This document shows, piece by piece, positions 33,588 to 42,876 of a stretch of DNA of 64,000 bases (positions are counted from its first letter, which is position 1; every line of letters starts with the position of its first letter). Made by a program: the position numbers and the translations under genes. Under the pieces are notes generated by a model that searched no databases, had not been told where the DNA came from, and worked only from the letters and a program-made list of their open reading frames with translations. Source of the DNA: Streptomyces ficellus. Lineage in GTDB: Bacteria; Actinomycetota; Actinomycetes; Streptomycetales; Streptomycetaceae. The DNA lies in contig NZ_CP034279.1 in the NCBI RefSeq assembly GCF_009739905.1, positions 4,650,001 to 4,714,000 on the forward strand, in the 5' to 3' direction.

Positions 33588-34754
33588 ATGTCCACATTCG
33601 AGCAACTGAACTTCGACCGGCTCGCTCCGGGCATCCGCAGAGAACTCAGAGACCTCCGGACCCTGGACAACCACCACGCCCCGCTGGCGATCCTCTTCGA
33701 GTACGCGCTCATCGCCGCGTCCGTGGCACTGTGCGTGGGCGTCTCCTACTGGTTCTACCCGGTGGCGCTCGTCGTCATCGGCTCCGTACAGCGCTTCCTC
33801 GCCCACTTCCTGCACGAGTCCAGCCACAAGGTCCTCGCGAGGAACACCGCCCTGAACCTGGTGGGCGGTTCGGTCCTCTCCGGCTACCTGGTGTGGCACC
33901 TGTACGGCCCCTACCGCAGCTCCCACGTCGGCAACCACCACCGCAACCTGGGCGACGCGCAGAACGACCCCGACTTCAGCTTCCACATCGAGTGCGGCCT
34001 GTACGACACCGAGCGCTCCGACCGGCACTTCTTCCTGAAGGAGGTCATCGCCTCCGCGCTCGGCCTGCGCACCCTCACCTACCTCGGCTACATCGCCCGC
34101 GAACGGGTCTTCTGCGACAGCTCGCAGATCACCGTGTCGGTGCCCGTCCCGCTCCGCACCGAGCAGGCCGTGTTCCTCGCCCAGTGGACCGCCATCTTCG
34201 GCGCCTGCGCCTGGTTCGGCGTCCTGCCGGAGCTGCTGCTCTTCTGGTTCGTGCCGCTGTTCACCACCAACGTCGCCATCGGCTGGCTGGCCGAGCTCTC
34301 CGAGCACTACCCCATGCCCGAGAGCGAGAACAAGCAGGTCCTGCTGACCCGCAACCGGCACGGCGTCTTCCTGGAGCGCTTCCTGATCAGCCGTCACAAC
34401 GACCGCTACCACCTGGTGCACCACATGAACGCCGGCATCCCGTTCTGGAACCTGGGCCGGGCGCACCAGGTGCTCCTCGGCGACGCCGCCTACGCGGCCT
34501 GGGACGGCCTGTGGGCGGGCGCCTTCACCCGGCCGCGCGGCCGCCGCGACAAGGAGACCGTGATCAGCTACGCCGCCAAGTACCGGACCTGGCGCCGGCT
34601 GGGCGGCGACCCGGCCGCGGCGGGCCCCAGCTTCGCCCAGCTGATGGTCCTCGCCGCACGGGCCGGCCGGCCGGCCGACCCCGCCGACTTCGTCCTGTCC
34701 GGCACGGAGCGGCCCTCCCACGACGACGAGAAGGCGAAGGTGCTGTCCTCATGA
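33588..34754 (+). CDS. membrane fatty-acid-desaturase-family oxygenase
   Basis: A 388-aa integral membrane di-iron enzyme. The histidine boxes are visible as HESSH (about 74-78), HVGNHHRN (about 111-118) and a late HNDRYHLVHH (about 266-275), with hydrophobic helices at about 35-70, 200-225 and 95-105. The family introduces double bonds or hydroxyls; in clusters it can act on amino-acid-derived substrates. It begins 57 bp after the peptidase gene and overlaps the proline dehydrogenase by ATGA. Confidence 0.85.
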   Translation: MSTFEQLNFDRLAPGIRRELRDLRTLDNHHAPLAILFEYALIAASVALCVGVSYWFYPVALVVIGSVQRFLAHFLHESSHKVLARNTALNLVGGSVLSGYLVWHLYGPYRSSHVGNHHRNLGDAQNDPDFSFHIECGLYDTERSDRHFFLKEVIASALGLRTLTYLGYIARERVFCDSSQITVSVPVPLRTEQAVFLAQWTAIFGACAWFGVLPELLLFWFVPLFTTNVAIGWLAELSEHYPMPESENKQVLLTRNRHGVFLERFLISRHNDRYHLVHHMNAGIPFWNLGRAHQVLLGDAAYAAWDGLWAGAFTRPRGRRDKETVISYAAKYRTWRRLGGDPAAAGPSFAQLMVLAARAGRPADPADFVLSGTERPSHDDEKAKVLSS

Positions 34755-35728
34755 AGCCGATGTTGTCCCAGCGCGCCCTGCACGAGGCCGCCGGCCAGGG
34801 GCTGCGCATCCTCGCCGCCGACGAACGCTGCCGCACCGCGTTCACCACCCCCGGCTCGGTCCTCCAGGACGTGCTCTCGCCGGCCGCCCGCCGCTACGTG
34901 CTGGCGGCGGGGCGTGACGAGTTCCTCGACCACCTGGACGTCCTGCGCGGCAAGGCGTACCGGATCGCCGTGGAGTTCGTCGGCGAGGAGAACTCCGACC
35001 CCGCCGAGATCGAACGGGTCGTCGACGAGTACCTCACGGTCCTCGCCCACGAGCCGGTGCCCGAGCAGCTCGGCTTCGACCTGTCCAACCTGGGCCTCTC
35101 CTCCTCCCGCGACCTCGCCACCAGGAACACCGCGCGGATCACCGGGGCGGCGGCGGGCCGCGGCTGCGACGTCGTCCTCAGCATGGAGCGGGCGCCCGCC
35201 GTGGACGACGTCCTCGGCACCTACCGCGACCTCGCGGACGAGCACCCCAACCTCGGCATCACCCTCCAGGCGTACCTGCACCGCACCCCGGCCGACATCG
35301 ACACGATCCCCGTCGACGGCCGCAAGATCCGCCTGGTCAAGGGCGCCTTCACCGCGCCCGCCGACATCGCCCTCGGCCGCGGCCCGGCCCTCGACGAGCG
35401 CTACCTGACCCTCGCCGCGCAGCTGCTGGACCGCGGCGCCCGGCTCAGCCTGGCCACCCAGGACGCCACCGTCCTCGGCACCGCCAGGACGAGCGGGCTG
35501 CTCGACCGCGTCGAGGAGATCGAGATGCTCCACGGCGTACGCCCCGCGCTGCTGCGCACCTACCGCGAGGCCGGCTACCAGTGCCGGATCTACGCCACGT
35601 ACGGCGAGAACTGGTGGCTGCACCTGCTGCACCGGCTGGCCGAGCACCCCCCGATGGTGCTCACCGCGCTCGCCGACATCGCCGAGCGGCACCAGGGCGA
35701 CGGCCACACCGTCGGCGCGGGCTACTAG
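34751..35728 (+). CDS. proline dehydrogenase family protein
   Basis: A 325-aa FAD-dependent (beta/alpha)8-barrel enzyme like monofunctional PutA/ProDH: RKIRLVKGAF, then EIEMLHGVRPALLRTYREAGYQCRIYATYGENWWLHLLHRLAE near the C terminus with the substrate-binding Arg/Tyr residues. Proline dehydrogenase makes pyrroline-5-carboxylate. Here no P5C dehydrogenase follows, and the gene is coupled within a biosynthetic operon, so it probably makes a pyrroline or modified proline building block rather than serving catabolism. Confidence 0.88.
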   Translation: MKPMLSQRALHEAAGQGLRILAADERCRTAFTTPGSVLQDVLSPAARRYVLAAGRDEFLDHLDVLRGKAYRIAVEFVGEENSDPAEIERVVDEYLTVLAHEPVPEQLGFDLSNLGLSSSRDLATRNTARITGAAAGRGCDVVLSMERAPAVDDVLGTYRDLADEHPNLGITLQAYLHRTPADIDTIPVDGRKIRLVKGAFTAPADIALGRGPALDERYLTLAAQLLDRGARLSLATQDATVLGTARTSGLLDRVEEIEMLHGVRPALLRTYREAGYQCRIYATYGENWWLHLLHRLAEHPPMVLTALADIAERHQGDGHTVGAGY

Positions 35729-35802
35729 CCGCACACGCCGACCCCCAGCACGACCACGCACAGCCACGAGCACAGGCACACGACGACAGCGGGTGGAGAA
35801 GG

Positions 35803-36957
35803 ATGGGAAACACGATGACCGGCCGGCTGGTACACCTGAACACGGCCGGGGCGGGACTCGTCCCCGACGGCGTGCGGCGCACCATGGCCGACGTCCTCGA
35901 CCGTGAGGCGGCCACCGGCTGCTACGAGACCGAGGGCCACCTCGACGGGATCGTCAACGACGAGGTCTACCGCCGGCTCGCCCGCGTGCTCGGCGCCCCG
36001 GTCGGGGACGTGGCCCTCTTCGACAGCGCCACCCGCGCCTGGTGCGCCGTGGTGCCCCGGCTCGGACTCGGCCCGGGCGACCGGGTCTGGGTCACGCCCT
36101 ACGAGTACGCGGGCAACCTCATCTCGCTGTTCAACCTGCGCGACCGCACCGGCTGCCGGATCGAGGTCGTCCCCACCCTGCCGGGCGGCGACCTCGACCT
36201 CGACTGGATGGCCGCCAACATCGCCGACGACGTCGCCCTCGTGTCGGTGACACACATCCCCTCCGGCTGCGGCATCGTCAACCCGGTCGAGGAGATCGGG
36301 CGCATCCTCGCCCCGTACCGCTGCTTCTACGCCGTCGACGCCTGCCAGTCCATCGGCCAGATCCCGGTCGACGTGACCCGCATCGGCTGCCAGCTGCTCA
36401 CCGGCGCCGGCCGGAAGTTCCTGCGCGGCCCGCGCTCCACCGCCTTCGCCTACGTCGCCCCCGAGCTGCGGGCCGCGCTGGCCACCGACTTCCACGACCT
36501 GCACGTGGCGCGGATCGACTCGGCCACCGGCTACCGCGTCCACGACGACAGCGCCCGGTCCCTGGAGCTCGCCGAGCGCTCCACCGCCGCCGTGGCCGGC
36601 TTCAACACCGCCCTCACCCTGTTCGAGGAGGGCACGCCCTTCGACCACAAGGACGTCTTCCAGGCCCTGCGCGCCACCCTGGAGGAGGTCCCCGGACTCG
36701 ACCTCGTCGCACCCGGCGCCCGGCAGTCCGGCATCCTCTCCTTCCGGCACCCCGCCGTCCCCGCCGAGACGATCGTGGCCCGCCTCGCCGAACAGCACGT
36801 CAACGCCTGGAAGATCGTCGGCCACCACACCCCGCTCTACATGGCGGAACGGGGCGTCGACACCGCTGTGCGCGTCTCGGCGCACTACTACAACACCCTC
36901 GACGAGATCGACCGGTTCGGCCACGCGCTGCGCGGCGCCCTCGGGGAGCGGGCATGA
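35803..36957 (+). CDS. class V PLP-dependent aminotransferase/desulfurase-like enzyme
   Basis: A 384-aa fold-type I PLP enzyme. The Schiff-base lysine is K205 in TGAGRKFLRGPRSTAF; the PLP-binding Asp/Gln lie in FYAVDACQSIGQ, and THIPSGCG is upstream. The family includes cysteine desulfurases, isopenicillin N epimerase and EgtE-type lyases, so racemase, lyase or aminotransferase activity are all possible. A good ribosome site (GGAGAAGG) precedes the ATG at 35803; a second ATG four codons in is possible. It overlaps the NRPS gene by ATGA. Confidence 0.85.
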   Translation: MGNTMTGRLVHLNTAGAGLVPDGVRRTMADVLDREAATGCYETEGHLDGIVNDEVYRRLARVLGAPVGDVALFDSATRAWCAVVPRLGLGPGDRVWVTPYEYAGNLISLFNLRDRTGCRIEVVPTLPGGDLDLDWMAANIADDVALVSVTHIPSGCGIVNPVEEIGRILAPYRCFYAVDACQSIGQIPVDVTRIGCQLLTGAGRKFLRGPRSTAFAYVAPELRAALATDFHDLHVARIDSATGYRVHDDSARSLELAERSTAAVAGFNTALTLFEEGTPFDHKDVFQALRATLEEVPGLDLVAPGARQSGILSFRHPAVPAETIVARLAEQHVNAWKIVGHHTPLYMAERGVDTAVRVSAHYYNTLDEIDRFGHALRGALGERA

Positions 36958-39900
36958 ACACCGCACCCGAGGAGACCCTGCACAGCGCCGTCAGCCGCTG
37001 GGCCGCGGCCCGCCCGGACGCCACCGCCGTGGTGCACGGCACGCGGAAGGTGAGCTACGCCGAGCTCGACCGGACCGCCGACGCCTGGGCCGCCGCCCTG
37101 ACCGCCCGGGGGGTGGGCCGCGGCGACCTGGTCCCGGTCCTGCTGCCGCGCGGCGCCGCGCTGGTCACCGCGGTGCTGGCCGTGCTGAAGTGCGGCGCCG
37201 CGTACGCCCTGCTCGACCCGGCCTGGCCCGAGCCGCGCATCCAGGAGGTGACCCGGCAGCTCGACGCCCGGCTGATCGTCACCGACGACCCGGACACCCG
37301 GCACACCGGGCTGCCGGCCTGGTCGCCCGCGGCGTGCGGGCGGGACGCCGGACCGCCCGCCGGGTTCCGGCCCGCCGACGTCCCCGCCGACGCGCCCGCC
37401 TGCGTGTTCTTCACCTCCGGGACCACCGGCCGCCCCAAGGGCGTCCTCACGCCCCACCGCGCCACCGCCCGCCTCGTACGCCCCGGCACCTTCGCGGACT
37501 TCACCCCCGCCACGGTGATCCCGCTGGCCGCCGCACTGCCCTGGGACGCCTTCTCGCTGGAGCTGTGGGGCGCGCTGCTCGGCGGCGGGACCTGCCTCGT
37601 CGTCGACGAGCCCTACCTGTCGGCGCAGGCGCTCCGCGAGGCGGTCACCGGCCGCGGCGCCGACACGGTCTGGCTGACCAGCAGCCTGTTCAACATGATC
37701 GTGGACGAGGACCCGGACGCCTTCCGGGGCCTGCGCCAGGTGATGACCGGCGGCGAGCGGCTTTCCGTCCCGCACGTCCGCGCCTTCCTGCGCCACCACC
37801 CCGGCATCGCCCTCCTCAACGGTTACGGGCCCGTCGAGAGCACCGTCTTCGCCACCACGCACCGCGTCACCGGGGCGGACTGCGACCTGCCCGGCGGCAT
37901 CCCGGTGGGCCGCCCGGTCCCCGGGACGGCCGTCCACCTCGTCGACGGCGAGATCTGCGTGGCCGGCGACGGGCTCGCCCTGCGCTACCTCGGCGAACCC
38001 GCCCTCACCGAGGCCGCGTTCCCCCGCATCACGGTGGACGGCCGGCCGGTACGGGTCTACCGCACCGGTGACCTCGGCCGGCTCGACGAGGACGGCGTCC
38101 TGCACTACCTCGGCCGCGCCGACCGGCAGGTCAAGATCCGCGGCCACCGGATCGAACCGGCCGAGGTGGAACGGCAGATCGAGGCGCTGCTGCCCGCCGT
38201 GCGCGCCTGCCGCGTGGTCGCCACCCGGGACGCGAGCGGCACCGCGGACGGCCTGCTGGCCTTCTGCGTCCCCGCCGGGCCGGAGGGCCTCCCACCGGGG
38301 GCGGAGGACGTCCTGCGGGCGGGGCTCGTGCACTACCAGCGGCCCGGCGCCCTGGTCGCCGTACCGGCCTTCCCCGTCACGGCCAACGGCAAGCTCGACG
38401 AACGGGCCCTGCTGGCGCTGGCACCCGCCGCCGCCCCCGCCGCCGCCCCGGCCGCGGACCCGGAGGGCCCGGGCGTCCTCCCGGACCTGGCCGGTGACGC
38501 CGAGGAGCCGCTCGCCGAGCTGGCTGCGGCCGTGTTCGCGGCGGTGCTGGGCGTGGCCTCCGTACCGCCCGGCACCGCGTTCACCGATCTCGGCGGCACC
38601 TCACTGGCCGCGGGCCGGGTGTGCGCCCGGCTCGCGGCGCAACTGGGGCGCCCCGTCCCGCTGTCCCGGCTCTACGAACACCCCACCGCCCGGGACCTCG
38701 GCCGGTGGCTGGCGCTCACGGGCGACAGCCCGCACCCGGCCGCCGCGGACGGCGACGACGTACCGCTCAGCCCCATGCAGACCGGCTACCTGACCAACCA
38801 CCTCCTGAAGCCCGAGGACCGCTCCGCCCACTGCCTGCTCCTGTTCCGCGTCGACGGGGACCTCGACCTGGACGCCCTCGACACCGCCGTCGAGGCCGTG
38901 CACGAGCGCCACGAGGTCCTGCGGACGGCGTACCGCGCCGCTCCCCGGCCCCACGCCCGGCCGGTGGACGTCCCCGCGCCCGCCCTGGAGATCATGGACG
39001 CCGCTCCGGACGCGGACGCCGCCACCGCGGCGCTGTGCGAAGCCCTCGGCACCCCGCTGGAGCTCGCCGAGGGCGAGGTGTGGCGTACGGCGCTGGTGCC
39101 GCTGGAGCCCGGCGGCTCCTGGGTCCTCGGCTGCGTCGTGCACCACATCGCCTTCGACGGCTGGTCGGAGTCCGTCCTGGCCGCGCACCTCGCCGAGGCG
39201 TACGACGCGGCGCTGCCCGGCCGCCCCGCCGCCACCGCGCCCGCCGCGCCCTCCGTCGCCGAGACCGCCCGGCTGCGCCAGGACCGGCTCGCCCGGGTGG
39301 ACCTGGCACGCCAGCGGGAGGCGCTGGAGGCCGAACTCGCCGGCGTGCCCGAGCTGGTGTGGCCCGCCGGGCCCGACCGCGCGGACGACGGGGCGCCTCC
39401 GCGCCGCGTGGAGCGGCTCCTCGACGCGGACGCCGCCGCCCGGGTCGACGCGGCCGCCGCCCGCGCGGGCGTCACCCGGTACGCCGTCCTGCTGGCCTGC
39501 TACGGACAGGTCCTGGCGGAGGTGACCGGCCGGCGGGACTTCGCCGTCGGCACACCGGTCGCGCAGCGCTCCGACGGCCGGCTCGACGAGGCCGTCGGCT
39601 GCCACATCGAGATGGCGTGCCTCCGGCTGCGCGGGGACGTCCTCGACGGGGGCCCGGCCGCCGTCGCCGCGGCCGGCCGGATCACCGAACGCGCCTTCCG
39701 CGCCCAGGACGTGGCCTTCCACGACCTGGTACGCACGCTCAACCCGCCCCGCACCGGGCGGCCCCCGCTCTTCCAGACGCTCCTGGTCCTCCAGGACAAC
39801 GCCGTGCCCGCACTCCCGCTGACCGGCCTGACCACCACGCACCTGCGCCCGCCCTACCTGGACATCCCGCTGGAGGTCCAGACCGAGTTCTGGCCGCTGC

Positions 39901-40031
39901 CCGGCGGCCGGCTGCGCCTCGCCGTCAACCACCGGCCCGACGCCGTCCCCGGCGCCACCGCCGAGGAGCTCGCCAAGCGGCTCGCCGACCTCGTCCACAC
40001 CCTGCCGCTGCCCGAAGGAGACCCCTCATGA
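36954..40031 (+). CDS. NRPS, A-PCP-C
   Basis: A 1025-aa NRPS with an unusual order. The adenylation domain (about 8-490) has A3 FTSGTTGRPKGV, A5 NGYGPVESTVF, A7 YRTGDLGRL, A8 QVKIRGHRIEP and A10 NGKLDE. The carrier domain (about 515-585) has DLGGTSLAAG. The C-terminal condensation domain (about 600-1020) has VVHHIAFDGWS as HHxxxDG and opens with LSPMQTGYL. No thioesterase, reductase or further carrier follows. The terminal C domain must therefore condense the carried unit with a free amine or with another protein's carrier. It is coupled to both neighbours by ATGA. Confidence 0.95.
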   Translation: MNTAPEETLHSAVSRWAAARPDATAVVHGTRKVSYAELDRTADAWAAALTARGVGRGDLVPVLLPRGAALVTAVLAVLKCGAAYALLDPAWPEPRIQEVTRQLDARLIVTDDPDTRHTGLPAWSPAACGRDAGPPAGFRPADVPADAPACVFFTSGTTGRPKGVLTPHRATARLVRPGTFADFTPATVIPLAAALPWDAFSLELWGALLGGGTCLVVDEPYLSAQALREAVTGRGADTVWLTSSLFNMIVDEDPDAFRGLRQVMTGGERLSVPHVRAFLRHHPGIALLNGYGPVESTVFATTHRVTGADCDLPGGIPVGRPVPGTAVHLVDGEICVAGDGLALRYLGEPALTEAAFPRITVDGRPVRVYRTGDLGRLDEDGVLHYLGRADRQVKIRGHRIEPAEVERQIEALLPAVRACRVVATRDASGTADGLLAFCVPAGPEGLPPGAEDVLRAGLVHYQRPGALVAVPAFPVTANGKLDERALLALAPAAAPAAAPAADPEGPGVLPDLAGDAEEPLAELAAAVFAAVLGVASVPPGTAFTDLGGTSLAAGRVCARLAAQLGRPVPLSRLYEHPTARDLGRWLALTGDSPHPAAADGDDVPLSPMQTGYLTNHLLKPEDRSAHCLLLFRVDGDLDLDALDTAVEAVHERHEVLRTAYRAAPRPHARPVDVPAPALEIMDAAPDADAATAALCEALGTPLELAEGEVWRTALVPLEPGGSWVLGCVVHHIAFDGWSESVLAAHLAEAYDAALPGRPAATAPAAPSVAETARLRQDRLARVDLARQREALEAELAGVPELVWPAGPDRADDGAPPRRVERLLDADAAARVDAAAARAGVTRYAVLLACYGQVLAEVTGRRDFAVGTPVAQRSDGRLDEAVGCHIEMACLRLRGDVLDGGPAAVAAAGRITERAFRAQDVAFHDLVRTLNPPRTGRPPLFQTLLVLQDNAVPALPLTGLTTTHLRPPYLDIPLEVQTEFWPLPGGRLRLAVNHRPDAVPGATAEELAKRLADLVHTLPLPEGDPS

Positions 40032-41230
40032 GCGTGCTGGCCCCGGAGACCACCGACCTCGCCGACCTCCTCGACCCCGAGCTGTACGCCACCGGCGACC
40101 CGTACCCCACCTGGCGCTGGATGCGCGACAACGACCCGGTGCGCCGTCACGAGGCGACCGCCTACCCGGCGTTCTGGTCGGTCACCCGCTACGACGACAT
40201 CCGCACCGTCTACAACGACGCCCGGGTCTTCAGCTCCGCCGAGGGCATCCTGCTGCGCCCCCTCGCCCACGGCGAGGACCCCGGCGGCGGCCGCACGCTC
40301 GCGCTCACCGACCCGCCGCGGCACAAGGCGCTGCGGTCCCTGGTCGCCGACTGGTTCACCACCCGCTCGGTGCGCGCGCTGGAGGACGCGATGCGCGGCG
40401 CGGTCCGCCAGGTCGTGGCGCGGGCGACCGCGCTGGGCGAGTGCGACTTCGTCACCGACGTCGCGGCGCGCCTCCCGCTGTACGTCATCTGCCGGCTGAT
40501 GGGCGTGCCCGAGCACGAGCAGGAGATGCTCTTCACGCTCACCAGCAAGGCGTTCGGCGCGGGCGACCCGGAGGTCCGCAGCATCGCGCACCAGGAGATC
40601 ATGGCGTACTTCGTCGAGCTGATGTACCGGCGGATGGACCGGCCCGAGGACGACCTGGTCAGCGCGCTCGTCAACGGCGAGGTGGACGGCGAACTGCTCA
40701 GCGAGGAGGACATCCTCCTCAACTGCGACAACCTGCTGGTCGGCGGCACCGAGAACGTCCGGCTCGCGGTGTCCGGCGGCATGGCGACCTTCCTGGACCA
40801 CCCGGCCGACTGGGAGCGGCTGCGCGCCGACCGCGGGCTGATGCCCACGGCGGTGGAGGAGGTGCTGCGCTGGACCTCCAGCGCCACCCACATCATGCGT
40901 ACGGTGACCGAGCCCGTGACGCTGCACGGCCGCCTGCTGGAGGCGGGCGACCGGGTCGTGCTGTGGACCCCGTCGGCCAACCGGGACGAGCGCCACTTCA
41001 CCGGGCCCGACGTCTTCGACATCACCCGCCGCCCCAACCGTCACATGGCGCTGGGCGCCGGGGAGCACTTCTGCCTGGGCGCGATGATGACCCGCACCGA
41101 GATGCGGATCCTGTTCGGCGAACTGCTCGACTCCGTCGGCCGCATCGAGCGGACCGGCCCCGCGGTGCCGCTGCGCTCCATCGTGGTCAACGGGCTGGAG
41201 AGCCTCCCGGTGAGGATGACCGCCAGGTGA
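40028..41230 (+). CDS. cytochrome P450
   Basis: A 400-aa soluble bacterial P450. The heme-thiolate Cys349 lies in ALGAGEHFCLGA, where the usual first Phe is Leu. The ExxR motif is E-E-V-L-R near residue 277. The I-helix reads LLVGGTENVRLA (237-248), so the common Thr after the acidic residue is Asn243. Such changes occur in P450s acting on carrier-bound amino acids. It is the last gene of the right arm (ATGA with the NRPS). Substrate unknown; a carrier-bound amino acid is plausible. Confidence 0.92.
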   Translation: MSVLAPETTDLADLLDPELYATGDPYPTWRWMRDNDPVRRHEATAYPAFWSVTRYDDIRTVYNDARVFSSAEGILLRPLAHGEDPGGGRTLALTDPPRHKALRSLVADWFTTRSVRALEDAMRGAVRQVVARATALGECDFVTDVAARLPLYVICRLMGVPEHEQEMLFTLTSKAFGAGDPEVRSIAHQEIMAYFVELMYRRMDRPEDDLVSALVNGEVDGELLSEEDILLNCDNLLVGGTENVRLAVSGGMATFLDHPADWERLRADRGLMPTAVEEVLRWTSSATHIMRTVTEPVTLHGRLLEAGDRVVLWTPSANRDERHFTGPDVFDITRRPNRHMALGAGEHFCLGAMMTRTEMRILFGELLDSVGRIERTGPAVPLRSIVVNGLESLPVRMTAR

Positions 41231-41267
41231 ACCTGTACGGCCTGATGAGGCTGGTCCCGCCGCCCGC

Positions 41268-41759
41268 TCAGCCGTCCCGTCCGCCGAGGAAGCGCTCCAG
41301 GGCCTCCACCACCAGGGCGTGGTCCGCCAGTTGGGGCAGGCCCGACACGGTCACCGAGCCGACCACGCCCGCGCCGGCCACCGACACCGGGAAGGAGCCG
41401 CCGTGCGCCGCGTAGACGGCGGGGTCCAGACGGGAGTCCGTGTCGAAGGACTTGCCCCGGGCGCGGAAGCGGGTGCCGACGAGCAGCGAGCTCTCCGCGT
41501 ACCGCTCGACGACCCGGCGCTTGCGGTCGATCCAGTCGTCGTTGTCCGCGCTCGAACCGGGCAGGGCGGCGTGGAACACCTGCTGGGCGCCGCGCCGGAT
41601 GTCGATGGCGACCGGCGCGCGCCGCTCGCGGGCGAGCTCCACCAGGAGCGTGCCCAGCGTCCAGGCGTCGTCGTACGTGAAACGGGGGAGTACGAGGCGG
41701 GCCTGCTGGTCCTCCAGTTCGCCCACGTCCGGCTCCGTGACGTGCGGTGCGCCGGTCAC
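41268..41759 (-). CDS. UPF0303/HbpS-like heme-degrading domain protein
   Basis: A 163-aa protein of the YBR137w/HbpS-like fold: an opening with LEDQQARLVLPRFTYDDAWTLG, then VAIDIRRGAQQVFHAALPGS, and SFPVSVAGAGVVGSVTVSGLPQ-DH near the end. Members bind heme or small ligands, or are uncharacterised. The GTG start at 41759 overlaps the oxidoreductase stop by four bases, so they form an operon. It converges with the P450 gene, with 37 bp between, and marks the right edge of the cluster. Confidence 0.82.
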   Translation of the reverse strand: MTGAPHVTEPDVGELEDQQARLVLPRFTYDDAWTLGTLLVELARERRAPVAIDIRRGAQQVFHAALPGSSADNDDWIDRKRRVVERYAESSLLVGTRFRARGKSFDTDSRLDPAVYAAHGGSFPVSVAGAGVVGSVTVSGLPQLADHALVVEALERFLGGRDG

Positions 41760-42820
41760 AGGGTCACCGCCGCACCGTCGCGGGCCGACCGGCGCGCCGC
41801 CTCCAGGACGTCCAGCGCGTCGGCCGCCTCGTGGGCGGTGACCGGCGGGGGCGTGCCGTCGCGCAGGGCGCGGGCGACGGCGGCGTAATAGGCGGGGTAG
41901 TCGCCGGGGAGGGACGCGACCGGGGTGCCGCCGCCGGTGAGGGGCGACTCGCCCGCGCCGACCCGGCCCCAGGTCGACTCCGGTTCGGTGCCCCACCCGG
42001 GGCCCGGCCGGGCGCCCTCGCGCAGCGCGGCCTCCTGCGGGTCGAGGCCGTACTTCACGTACCCGGCGCGTGAGCCCAGCACCCGGAAGCGCGGGCCCAG
42101 CTGGGCGGCGGTGGCGCTGACGTACAGGTGCGAGCGGACGCCGTTGGCGTGGGTGATCGCGAGGAACGTGTCGTCGTCCGCCTCGGCGCCCTCGCGGCGC
42201 ACGTCCGCCTCGGCGTACACCCGCCTCGCCGGGCCGAACAGCACCAGCGCCTGGTCGACGACGTGGCTGCCCAGGTCGTACAGCAGGCCACCGATCTCCT
42301 CCGGCGCCCCCGACTCGCGCCAGCCGCCCTTCGGCTGGGGCCGCCACCGCTCGAAGCGGGACTCGAAGCGCTGGACGTCGCCCAGCTCGCCGCGCGCGAT
42401 CAGGGAGCGGAGGGTCAGGAAGTCGTTGTCCCAGCGGCGGTTCTGGAAGACGGACAGCAGCAGGCCGCGCTCCTCGGCGAGGGCCGCGAGCCCGCGCGCC
42501 TCCGCCGCCGTCCCGGCGACCGGCTTGTCCACGACCACCGGCAGCCCGGCCTCCAGGGCGGCGGTGGCCAGCGGCACGTGCGTCTTGTTGGGGGAGGCGA
42601 TCACGACGAGGTCCAGCTCGTCCGGCCGCGCCCACAGCTCGTCGGCCGTCGCGGCGCAGCGGACGTCCCCGAACGCCTCGCGGGCCTGCCGCCGGCGCCC
42701 GGGGTCGGACGTGACGACGGTGTCGAGGACCAGCCCGTCGGTCGCGGCGATCAGCGGGGCGTGGAAGACGGACCCCGCCAGGCCGTAGCCGACGAGTCCG
42801 ACGCGGAGCGGTCCAGTCAT
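41756..42820 (-). CDS. Gfo/Idh/MocA family oxidoreductase
   Basis: A 354-aa NAD(P)-dependent sugar or inositol dehydrogenase-like enzyme. Rossmann start VGLVGYGLAGSVFHAPLI, then LDLVVIASPNKTHVPLATAALEAGLPVVVDKPVAGT with the conserved EKP-like DKP, and GGLLYDLGSHVVDQALVLFG carrying the catalytic His. The ATG at 42820 was chosen; a GTG three codons earlier is possible. It is divergent from the ROK regulator, which probably controls it. Confidence 0.9.
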   Translation of the reverse strand: MTGPLRVGLVGYGLAGSVFHAPLIAATDGLVLDTVVTSDPGRRRQAREAFGDVRCAATADELWARPDELDLVVIASPNKTHVPLATAALEAGLPVVVDKPVAGTAAEARGLAALAEERGLLLSVFQNRRWDNDFLTLRSLIARGELGDVQRFESRFERWRPQPKGGWRESGAPEEIGGLLYDLGSHVVDQALVLFGPARRVYAEADVRREGAEADDDTFLAITHANGVRSHLYVSATAAQLGPRFRVLGSRAGYVKYGLDPQEAALREGARPGPGWGTEPESTWGRVGAGESPLTGGGTPVASLPGDYPAYYAAVARALRDGTPPPVTAHEAADALDVLEAARRSARDGAAVTL

Positions 42821-42833
42821 GCCCGCCACTTAA

Positions 42834-42846
42834 GCAACGCTGTTGC
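42834..42846. promoter_or_regulatory. palindrome GCAAC-N3-GTTGC in oxidoreductase/ROK promoter
   Basis: A perfect 5-3-5 inverted repeat lies in the 56-bp divergent gap, 14 bp before the oxidoreductase start and 31 bp before the ROK start. It sits in a locally A/T-richer tract (TTAAGCAAC, TTGCCAAAG). It probably serves as a ROK operator controlling both directions. It also contains a TTGCCAA like the cluster operators, but not their spacing. Confidence 0.55.
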
Positions 42847-42876
42847 CAAAGTGCAAGCGGGCGCGACAATGGGAGG

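Noticed and set aside
31626..34721. 1031-codon minus-strand frame
   Set aside because: Antisense to the S9 peptidase and desaturase genes, whose catalytic motifs are intact.
11091..41230. Assigning the cluster to a known product such as pheganomycin, detoxin/rimosamide or a belactosin relative
   Set aside because: Single features match each (ligase plus peptide, NRPS-PKS with proline chemistry, ATP-grasp ligase), but the full gene set does not correspond to any that I can recall with confidence.
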